Below, piece after piece: positions 1-5,934 of a stretch of 7,917 nucleotides of DNA (position 1 is the first letter of the stretch; each line of letters starts with the position of its first letter). The stretch comes from Deinococcus sp. GTDB lineage: Bacteria; Deinococcota; Deinococci; Deinococcales; Deinococcaceae. The notes under the pieces are model-generated. The model saw only the letters and a program-made list of their open reading frames with translations. It did no database searches and was not told the origin of the DNA. The stretch covers positions 1 to 7,917 of the forward strand of contig JAUNHF010000076.1 in NCBI GenBank assembly GCA_030524065.1, in the 5' to 3' direction. The position numbers and the translations under genes are program-made.

Positions 1-758
1 TCAAGGCCAGCGCAGCCGGGGGCCTGATTGATGCCGCCGAGCGTGACATGGTGGCCGGGGTCTTCAACATGGAGGACCGCGTGGTGCGGGAGATCATGAC
101 TCCCCGCATCCGGGTGGTTTCTGTCCGGGCCGAGCTTGGTGTGCGTGACGCCCTGCGCGAGCTGGCCGGCACTCCCTACACCCGCTTCCCGGTGGTGGGG
201 GACTCAACGGACGATCTGCGCGGCATGGTGTCGCTGCGGCGCCTGTACCAGATGTCGGAAGCAGCGCCAGATGTGCCGGTGTCGCAGGTGATGACGCCGC
301 CCCTGGTGGTGGCCGACGCCATGCCCGTGGGCGACCTATGGCGGAAACTGAGTGAGATGGGCCGGCCCAATGCCGTTGTGGTGGACGAATACGGTGGTGT
401 GGCTGGATTTGTGACCCTGGAAGACGTGCTGGAGGAGATTTTCGGGGAAATGCAGGATGAATTCGATCAGGAAGATGAGCTGATCATCCAAAACGGGAGC
501 CGCATTACGGCGCGCGGTGACGTCCTGCTGGAAGTGCTGAATGACCGTTATGGACTAGAGCTGCCGACAGATGAGGTAGATACGGTGAGCGGACTGATGT
601 GGAGTGAGCTGGGCCGCCTGCCGGCTGTGGAAGATCAGGTTGTGGTCGGTGATCTGGTCGTGCGCGTAGAAGCGATGGACCGGCGTGCAGTGCGCCGGGT
701 CAGTTTTGATCTGCCCAGTACGGAGCGCAGTGCATCCGGCCTGGAGGTGCAGGCATGA
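1..758 (+). CDS. CNNM/CorC-type transporter or hemolysin-like protein, 5' partial (CBS pair plus CorC/HlyC domain)
   Basis: The reading frame is open from the left edge (first full codon at base 3), so this is the C-terminal 251 residues of a longer protein. The ATG at 48 is probably internal, because the residues before it already match the family linker that precedes the first CBS domain. Counting from base 3, the family motif IMTPR lies at 31-35, CBS 1 runs about 30-90, CBS 2 about 94-150 with VVDEYGGVAGFVTLEDVLEE, and the CorC/HlyC (transporter-associated) domain about 155-240. The DUF21/CNNM membrane domain should lie upstream of the window. CBS pairs in this family bind adenine nucleotides and gate Mg2+/Co2+ or Na+-linked efflux at the inner membrane; the substrate here cannot be read from the sequence. 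It overlaps the next gene, a paralogue, by ATGA, implying one operon. Confidence 0.9.
   Translation, partial: KASAAGGLIDAAERDMVAGVFNMEDRVVREIMTPRIRVVSVRAELGVRDALRELAGTPYTRFPVVGDSTDDLRGMVSLRRLYQMSEAAPDVPVSQVMTPPLVVADAMPVGDLWRKLSEMGRPNAVVVDEYGGVAGFVTLEDVLEEIFGEMQDEFDQEDELIIQNGSRITARGDVLLEVLNDRYGLELPTDEVDTVSGLMWSELGRLPAVEDQVVVGDLVVRVEAMDRRAVRRVSFDLPSTERSASGLEVQA
743..749 (+). promoter_or_regulatory. Shine-Dalgarno site for the second CNNM gene
   Basis: GGAGGTG lies inside the end of the upstream gene, five bases before the ATG at 755. It is a near-perfect anti-16S match, fixes the start of the downstream gene and supports re-initiation across the ATGA overlap. Confidence 0.8.
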
Positions 759-2089
759 GTGCTGCCCTGACCTACTTGGTCCCGCTGCTGATCATCCTGG
801 TGCTTATCGTGCTGAACGGTCTGTTCGTCACCGCAGAATTCTCGCTGGTCGGCTCGCGCCGCAGCCGCGTAGCGACGCTGGCCGAGAGTGGCAGCACTGC
901 GGCGCGGCGAATGCTGGAAGTGTTCGACCAGCCGATGGGACGCGACCGTTATGTGGCGGTGGCCCAGCTGGGAATCACACTTGCTTCTATTGGCCTGGGC
1001 ATGTACGGCGAGCAGCAGGTGGCTGGCTGGCTTTATCGCCCGCTGGAAGAAGGTGGGCTGAGCTACGGGATGGCCCATACGGTGGGCACCGTGATCAGCC
1101 TCAGCCTGATTACCTTTATGCACGTGGTGTTCGGGGAGATGATTCCCAAGGCCCTGGCCCTACAGTCTCCCGAACAGGTCAGCCTGCGCATCTACCCACT
1201 GATGCGGGTATTCTCGTTCATCTTCCGGCCTTTGGTCGCTCTGCTCAACTGGATTGCGGTGGGCCTGATGCATCTATTGGGCATCAAGGATCCGGGGGAC
1301 GACGCTTCGCTTTACACCTCCAAGGAACTTTCGATCCTGACTGAGGAAAGCACTGAAGGCGGGCAGCTGGCCGAGGGGCAACGCGACTTGATCCAGAACA
1401 TTTTTGCGCTGGAAGAGCGAACCGCTGAGGAGTTGATGACGCCCCGCACCCGCATTGAGGCGATTGACGTGACTACCAGCCTGCAGGAGATCAGCGACTT
1501 GGTCGTGCGCTCGCCGCGCAGCCGTTACCCTGTTTATGACGGCAACTTGGATCAGGTGGTGGGCATCTTGCTGGCCAAGGACTTTATCCGGGCGCGGGTG
1601 CGCGGACAAATGCCGCCGCTGCGCCAGCTGGTAAGGCGCCTGGCGAGTGTGTCGGCCACCGCTTCGGCGGAAGACCTGCTGGCGCTGTTCAAGCGCGAAC
1701 GCATGCACGCCGCGCTGGTGGTGGATGAATACGGCGGCACCATGGGCCTGGTCACGATGGATGACCTGATCACCGACGTGATTGAGGACGATGATCCCCT
1801 GAGCAGCGACTGGATCAGGGTGCAGAGCGACGGCTCACTGCTTTTGGACGGTGAAGTCACCCTCTCCGAATTGCGCGAGGATTACGACATTGACATTGAG
1901 AGTGAAGAAGCCACCACCATCGCCGGTGTGCTGCTGGGCGAACACGGCACCCTGCCCAGTGCAGGCACCTCGGTCAGCTTGCCTGGGTATGACCTGAGCG
2001 CCGAAGAGGTGCAGGGCCTCAAGATCACCCGCGTGCTGCTGCGGCCCCGGCCGGAAGGCGAGGTTGAGGTAACGGAAGCGGTAGGCTGA
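755..2089 (+). CDS. CNNM/CorC-type transporter (DUF21 membrane domain, CBS pair, CorC/HlyC domain)
   Basis: A complete 444-residue member of the CNNM/CorC family, formerly called hemolysin-like or TlyC. Residues 7-28 form the first membrane helix, followed by the typical NGLFVTAEFSLV stretch. Further hydrophobic segments lie near 70-90, 108-128 and 150-175, with the family hallmark VVFGEMIPK at 124-132. The acidic helical linker leads to LMTPRTR (227-233) and CBS 1, then CBS 2 with VVDEYGGTMGLVTMDDL (322-338). The CorC/HlyC domain covers about 353-430. The length is normal for the family. Known members are inner-membrane Mg2+/Co2+ efflux or Na+-coupled divalent-cation transporters regulated by ATP binding to the CBS pair; a specific ion is not inferable. 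The start is fixed by GGAGGTG at 743-749 and the ATGA overlap with its upstream paralogue. Transcription probably ends near the hairpin at 2246-2280. Confidence 0.93.
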   Translation: MSAALTYLVPLLIILVLIVLNGLFVTAEFSLVGSRRSRVATLAESGSTAARRMLEVFDQPMGRDRYVAVAQLGITLASIGLGMYGEQQVAGWLYRPLEEGGLSYGMAHTVGTVISLSLITFMHVVFGEMIPKALALQSPEQVSLRIYPLMRVFSFIFRPLVALLNWIAVGLMHLLGIKDPGDDASLYTSKELSILTEESTEGGQLAEGQRDLIQNIFALEERTAEELMTPRTRIEAIDVTTSLQEISDLVVRSPRSRYPVYDGNLDQVVGILLAKDFIRARVRGQMPPLRQLVRRLASVSATASAEDLLALFKRERMHAALVVDEYGGTMGLVTMDDLITDVIEDDDPLSSDWIRVQSDGSLLLDGEVTLSELREDYDIDIESEEATTIAGVLLGEHGTLPSAGTSVSLPGYDLSAEEVQGLKITRVLLRPRPEGEVEVTEAVG

Positions 2090-2245
2090 TTTCGCAGGGG
2101 GGTACTGAGGCGGTGGGAGACGGTCACACGCACCAGAAACGGGCGGTCATGCGCCCAGTGATGCCCTGCATGGCAACAGGACCAAGCGCGCTACTGTCCA
2201 GAGTCGCATTACCATTCCAGTTGTCTCTGAGTAGAAAATGTTGAG

Positions 2246-2280
2246 GTTGTGGGGCGGTAATTCTCTTGCCGCCCCACAAC
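2246..2280. terminator. Strong hairpin between convergent genes, probable bidirectional terminator
   Basis: A perfect 12-base inverted repeat (GTTGTGGGGCGG at 2246-2257, complement at 2269-2280) extends inward by one G-U and two A-U pairs, leaving a five-base loop at 2261-2265. It lies 157 bases after the + strand transporter stop and 15 bases after the - strand lyase stop. The tail read on the - strand (CTCAACATTTTC) is moderately U-rich, while the + strand tail is not, so it best fits termination of the - strand operon and perhaps stalling of read-through from the other side. Confidence 0.75.
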
Positions 2281-2294
2281 TCTGCCCGCCCCGG

Positions 2295-3257
2295 TCAGGC
2301 GGTTTCTGTGGCGGGGGCAGGTTCCAGGCCGTAAAGCTGCGCCCGCGCCAGGATGTTGGCGGCCCAGCGGCGGTGCGTGGCCGGCTCGCACATACGTCCG
2401 TTCATCTGAAAGACGCCGGGAGCGTCAGGCTGCAAGATGGCTTCGGCCTCGGCGTAGTCGCTGGCACTGACCCGGAATGCGGCCAGCACGGTTTGGAGCT
2501 GCGCCGGGTGGACGATGGTCTTGCCGCACAAGCCGAAGTCCAGATCCTGCCGGAGTTCGCGGGCCAGGGTGACAGGGTCGCTAAAGACTTCGTACACCGG
2601 GCTGGAAAGTGCCAGCCCATAGGGCTGAAATACGCTGACCAACATGCCCAGGGTGGCGGCCAGGGGCCCTTCGTACAGGGTTTGGCCGGGTCGGCGGCGC
2701 ACGCCCAGGGCGCTCATCAGGTCGTTGCCGCCAATCCGCAGGGTCAGGATCTGGCGGTCCCACCCTTCGGCCAGCAGCAGGCCGCGCAGGCGTGTCATCT
2801 GCTCGGCGCTAAAAGCTTCGGGCGTTTCCAGGGTGGGCATCACGCTCAGGCCAGCCCAGCGGGAGGCATTCAGGATGTCCAGATATTCACCCAGATTGCC
2901 AGCATGAACTTTGGGAAGCACCAGCCCGGCCAGGGACGACAGGTCGTAGGTCAGGAGTTCGCGGAGTACCTGCGGCGAGCGCACCCGCACGAAGCGCAGT
3001 GGCCCGCTCTGGCCGTGAAGTGCCGGCAGCACCCGCTCAAGCTGCCCGAGGGCCTGCGGTACGTCTTCTTCCCGAATGGCGTCTTCGGTGCAGAAAATAA
3101 CGCTGGTCAGCCCCGGATAGCGGCCCGTACCCACCGCGTACAGGTCCGGGTGGGTGGCCGGCGTGTACATACTGGCCCCCACTGCCCAGGGGCTCAGCGC
3201 CGGGTTGCCGGGAGCTGGTTGCCTCAGCAAAGCCGCTTCTGACTGCTGGCTGCTCAT
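2295..3257 (-). CDS. HpcH/HpaI aldolase / citrate-lyase-like TIM-barrel C-C bond lyase of the Ter-associated pathway
   Basis: A 320-residue protein related to citrate lyase beta subunit (CitE) and HpcH/HpaI aldolases, specifically the C-C bond lyase branch found in tellurite-resistance gene clusters. Visible family features are FVRVRSP at 89-95 (the conserved arginine strand), LPKVH at 114-118, the metal-binding glutamate in MPTLETPEAFS (E144), RIGGNDLMSALG with the metal-binding aspartate D179, and the C-terminal GKTIVHPAQL (245-254). The tail after about 284 (MNGRMCEPATHRRW) is typical of this branch. Relatives use Mg2+ to make or break a C-C bond next to a carboxylate or CoA thioester; the substrate here is unknown. 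The ATG overlaps the stop of the upstream StiP gene by ATGA, with AGGGG eight bases before it. This is the last gene of the operon, followed at once by the hairpin. Confidence 0.88.
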   Translation of the reverse strand: MSSQQSEAALLRQPAPGNPALSPWAVGASMYTPATHPDLYAVGTGRYPGLTSVIFCTEDAIREEDVPQALGQLERVLPALHGQSGPLRFVRVRSPQVLRELLTYDLSSLAGLVLPKVHAGNLGEYLDILNASRWAGLSVMPTLETPEAFSAEQMTRLRGLLLAEGWDRQILTLRIGGNDLMSALGVRRRPGQTLYEGPLAATLGMLVSVFQPYGLALSSPVYEVFSDPVTLARELRQDLDFGLCGKTIVHPAQLQTVLAAFRVSASDYAEAEAILQPDAPGVFQMNGRMCEPATHRRWAANILARAQLYGLEPAPATETA

Positions 3258-4330
3258 TCCCTGTGCCCCTGGGCAATCAGCGCCGCTGCCTGATAAGGCA
3301 AGGCCGGCACTTCAGTCACCGGGACGCCCGCCGCCCCGGCCATCAGCAGCAGGTGGGCCACTTCGGGGCTGCGCTGGTCACGCACCCACAGGCCTGCTGG
3401 CTGCCGGCGCAAAAAGACGCGGGTGGCCTCGCCTACGCTGGGCTTGACGAGATGGGGGTCACGGACGCCCAGGGCCTGCGCCAGCGCCCATACGGCCCCG
3501 AACGGGCGCATGGGGCGCGTCCCCGGCGTGGGCGACGCGGCGGGTGGGGACGTGTGGCCTGCGGTCAGTGTGTCCAGCGCGCTCAGGTAGTCCTCTGTCT
3601 GATCGGCGGAGCGCAGCCCAGTTTCCACCAGTGCGCGGTGCCGCTCTCCTTCGGCAGCGGGCAGCAGGGTCCGGCTCAGCAGGCCGCAGACGGTGGCATT
3701 CAGCGCCGCATGTGGCAGCAGCAGGTCTTCAAAGGTGGCGGCGTGGGTGGCGACTCCCGCCGGGTCGCTTAGGACCGCCAGATGCGGCGGGCACCCTTGG
3801 GGCAAGCTGTCCCTGAGCGCCGCATAGATGCTGCCCTTGCCCGTCCAGCCGTCCACGAACACCAGCGGGCGGTCCGGGTAGGCCCGCTGAATCTGCGCCA
3901 GCGCCACCGGGTCAAGGCCCACGCCCCGGATGATAGACACGGTGAAATGGGGCCAGTCCACCCCCCAGCGGCGGGCCAGCCGGCGCAGGGCGCACCCGAC
4001 CGGCGTGCCGGCGCGGGCCAGCGATACCAGCACCGCCCGGTGCCCGTACTGATGGTAAAGGGTGCCTGCCAGCCTCACCAGCAGCTCCGCTACGCGCGGG
4101 CCGCCGCGCTGCAAGCTCCGGGCGAACGTCTCGCGTTGCAGGTCGCTCGGTTGGCTCTCGGGGGTCAGCAGCTCGCCGTAGGACTGACCGGAGCGAATCA
4201 GCCGTTCTTTTTCCTCGATGCTGACCAGCTGCACGCCGGGGCTGCCGGGCGACACGATGTCCAGCAGAACGCTGACGTCCTGTGCGGGGAGGGTGTGCTG
4301 CGCCGCCTGGTTCGCTCCTGCCGCCGTCAC
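3254..4330 (-). CDS. StiP-type phosphoribosyltransferase with C-terminal PELOTA-like RNA-binding domain
   Basis: A 358-residue protein of the StiP family, often labelled 'cysteine protease StiP' in databases although its fold is that of a phosphoribosyltransferase. After a variable N-terminus (1-35), the core runs to about 255. It includes the family stretch LVSLARAGTPVG (101-112) and the PRPP-loop-like LVFVDGWTGKGSI (156-168). A Pro/Thr/Ser-rich linker (about 258-274) separates it from a C-terminal domain (about 278-358) resembling the PELOTA domain, a small fold shared with RNA-binding proteins. The family role is inferred: attaching or removing a base-like moiety on phosphoribose in the Ter-linked nucleoside pathway. 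The start is GTG directly after the TAA of the AIM24 gene, with AGGGG 11 bases upstream. Its stop overlaps the lyase start by ATGA. The start is moderately certain because no better codon is in reach. Confidence 0.87.
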   Translation of the reverse strand: MTAAGANQAAQHTLPAQDVSVLLDIVSPGSPGVQLVSIEEKERLIRSGQSYGELLTPESQPSDLQRETFARSLQRGGPRVAELLVRLAGTLYHQYGHRAVLVSLARAGTPVGCALRRLARRWGVDWPHFTVSIIRGVGLDPVALAQIQRAYPDRPLVFVDGWTGKGSIYAALRDSLPQGCPPHLAVLSDPAGVATHAATFEDLLLPHAALNATVCGLLSRTLLPAAEGERHRALVETGLRSADQTEDYLSALDTLTAGHTSPPAASPTPGTRPMRPFGAVWALAQALGVRDPHLVKPSVGEATRVFLRRQPAGLWVRDQRSPEVAHLLLMAGAAGVPVTEVPALPYQAAALIAQGHRE

Positions 4331-5098
4331 TTAGAGACTGGCCCCTGAAATGCCACGCATGGTGGGGGTCAGGAATACGGTGCCCTGCCCACTCAGGACA
4401 AACACCAAGCCTTCGCCCGTGCGGCCTGCGTTGCGCAGACCGCGCACCAACGGCTGAAGCTGCACATTGAGCGACGCCGAGTACATCAGCATCATGTCGC
4501 CGTCTACCGTCAGGGTCTGCCCGCCCGACAGCTCAATCACTTCCACTTCGGATACCGGCACCGGCGATTCCACCACGAACAGCCCCCGGCCCGAAAGCTT
4601 GGGTTGGCGCAGGCCATTGCCCGACAGTGCGCCGCTGAAGCTGGTGTGCGTGTGGGTGCCCAGCCGCATGGTGTCCTGCGCCATATAAAAGGCGCGGTCG
4701 TCCAGAATCATGTCGTCACCAGCGGCGCCCGTGCTCTCGGCGATGATGAAATGCTTGCGGCTAGGCTCGGTAAAGACCTTGCCCTGGCCGGTCATCCGGG
4801 TGGCAAAAGCGCTTTCGCCGGTGCCGGCGGCGTTCATGGCGCGGCGCAAAAACCCGCCCTCCTGCTGCTGCGCGGCGCTGGCCTGCAAGTGCCCGACACT
4901 GTACTGAAACGCTCCAGGCTCAATCAGCACTCCGCTGCCGTTCAGTTCGGCTTCGACCGTAAAGCGCCCGTCCATTTCGCGGGTTTCGCTCAGGGAACCG
5001 TCTGCGCCATGCGAAAACCGGGTGACTCGGGTCAGCGCGTGAATCCGAAAAGTGATGCCGTCGCCCCGATTTTCCTGCACGAGCTGCATGTGTGACAT
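4331..5098 (-). CDS. AIM24 family protein
   Basis: A 255-residue protein matching the AIM24 (DUF124) family of double-sided beta-sandwich proteins. The family's repeated Gly-rich strands are visible: GGFLRRAMNAAGTGESAFATRM (broken here as 81-85 and 92-102), TGQGKVFTEPS at 103-113, LSGRGLFVVES at 168-178, ELSGGQTLTVDG at 189-200, and the terminal GEGLVFVLSGQGTVFLTPT at 228-246. No signal peptide or membrane segment is seen. The molecular role of bacterial members is unknown; the yeast namesake is mitochondrial. The open frame continues upstream through the HAD gene, but homology and base use begin at the ATG at 5098. That ATG has no Shine-Dalgarno, yet a TACACT -10 box sits six bases before it, pointing to a leaderless mRNA. 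It interrupts an otherwise standard Ter-associated enzyme set. The downstream GTG abuts its stop. Confidence 0.87.
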   Translation of the reverse strand: MSHMQLVQENRGDGITFRIHALTRVTRFSHGADGSLSETREMDGRFTVEAELNGSGVLIEPGAFQYSVGHLQASAAQQQEGGFLRRAMNAAGTGESAFATRMTGQGKVFTEPSRKHFIIAESTGAAGDDMILDDRAFYMAQDTMRLGTHTHTSFSGALSGNGLRQPKLSGRGLFVVESPVPVSEVEVIELSGGQTLTVDGDMMLMYSASLNVQLQPLVRGLRNAGRTGEGLVFVLSGQGTVFLTPTMRGISGASL

Positions 5099-5104
5099 GG
5101 TCAA

Positions 5105-5133
5105 AGTGTAGCGTGACGAATGATTGGTGTGGA
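5105..5133 (-). promoter_or_regulatory. Predicted internal promoter giving a leaderless AIM24 transcript
   Basis: Read on the - strand, TCCACA (5128-5133) resembles a -35 box (4 of 6 to TTGACA), followed by a 17-base spacer and TACACT (5105-5110), a TANNNT -10 box (4 of 6 to TATAAT). Six bases then separate it from the ATG at 5098, so transcription would start at or next to the A of the start codon. The region has no purine-rich ribosome site. This arrangement is common in Deinococcus, where many mRNAs are leaderless. Confidence 0.6.
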
Positions 5134-5175
5134 CGCTGCCCTTGCCAGTTTCCCTGCGCCCGCTGCCTTCTACGC

Positions 5176-5934
5176 TCAGCGCTGCTCCAACTGCGCCCCG
5201 CGCAGCGCCCGCATCACCTGACCGCGCCGTGGCGTCAGGGCAAAATCGCACTCGGCCATGAATTCCAGGTCCGAGATGGAATCGCCCAGGCCCAGGGTCA
5301 GCGCAGCGCCCGGAAAGTGAGTCCTGCGCAAATACCGCACCGCAGCCGCCTTGCCGAACTGGGCCGGCAACAGGCTGACATTGTTGGCGTTGGCGATGAC
5401 CCGTAAGGGCAGACCGGGCGCCAGCTCGGCGGTCCAGGCATCTTGCAGGCGGGCCAGCACGGCGGCGTCGGCGGCGGGATGCTTGAGCACGGCCATAAAC
5501 GGTACTCCGTGCGCGGCGTGAATGGTGAGCCGCCCGCCTGCGGCCTCCGCTTGCGGGCGCAGCCATTCGGTCAGGCGGTGCAGGTCGCCTTGCAGGGGAG
5601 TCAGGGCCGCCTTGACCTGCGCCGCCCAGTCGGTATCGGCGCGGCCCGCCGCGTCCAGAATGGTCAGGCCATGGTCCAGCACCCGCCACGACGCAAAGGG
5701 AAGCTGCACCCGCGCAAACGCTGCCGCGTCCCGCCCGGTCACGGGAATGACTGTGACCTGTCCCGCTGTCAGCAAGTCCAGCAAGGCCACCTGCGCGGGG
5801 GTCATGAACGAATGGGCCTCACCCGCTGTATTCACGGTGGCGGGGGTCAGCGCCGCTGGGTTCACTCCCGGCAGCTTGCGCAGGGTCTGGAACACGGTGT
5901 CGTCCAGGTCGGCAAAAGCGATGATCTGACTCAT
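5176..5934 (-). CDS. HAD-superfamily hydrolase of the Ter-associated pathway (phosphatase-like)
   Basis: A 252-residue HAD protein with all four motifs intact. Motif I is FADLDDT with nucleophile D9 and acid/base D11, motif II is VTGR with T66, motif III is FGK with K195, and motif IV is LGLGDSISDLEF with D218 and D222. A cap of about 75-185 between motifs II and III gives a type C2 arrangement as in Cof or sucrose-phosphate-phosphatase relatives. Such enzymes are soluble Mg2+-dependent phosphatases; within this operon the likely job is dephosphorylating a phosphoribosyl product, which is inference. The start ATG overlaps the stop of the PRTase-TRSP gene by ATGA, and an AGAGGCGG stretch lies just upstream. 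The frame stays open far upstream of this ATG, but the peptide there is low-complexity shadow sequence. It is followed by a 77-base gap with a promoter, the only real gap in the operon. Confidence 0.9.
   Translation of the reverse strand: MSQIIAFADLDDTVFQTLRKLPGVNPAALTPATVNTAGEAHSFMTPAQVALLDLLTAGQVTVIPVTGRDAAAFARVQLPFASWRVLDHGLTILDAAGRADTDWAAQVKAALTPLQGDLHRLTEWLRPQAEAAGGRLTIHAAHGVPFMAVLKHPAADAAVLARLQDAWTAELAPGLPLRVIANANNVSLLPAQFGKAAAVRYLRRTHFPGAALTLGLGDSISDLEFMAECDFALTPRRGQVMRALRGAQLEQR

Noticed and set aside
685..1344. Second + strand open frame overlapping both transporter genes
   Set aside because: It is an out-of-frame shadow across the ATGA junction and the true membrane-protein frame covers the same bases.
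2090..2245. Possible small RNA or small gene between the transporter stop and the hairpin
   Set aside because: Only weak stems are visible (for example a five-pair stem at 2141-2156). I see no promoter, tRNA-like fold or ribosome site followed by a convincing frame.
2238..3242. Long + strand open frame (334 codons) opposite the lyase gene
   Set aside because: It is an antisense shadow of a GC-rich gene: its peptide is rich in Gln, Gly, His and Arg, shows no family motif, and starts within the terminator hairpin region.
5099..5175. Radiation/desiccation response motif (the Deinococcus 17-base palindrome) in the operon gap
   Set aside because: No sequence close to the palindrome is present; the gap shows only the -35/-10 pair.
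5099..5689. In-frame extension of the AIM24 reading frame upstream of its ATG
   Set aside because: It lies wholly over the HAD coding sequence in another frame, is Arg/Gly/Ala-rich without family similarity, and the AIM24 homology starts at 5098 behind a good promoter.
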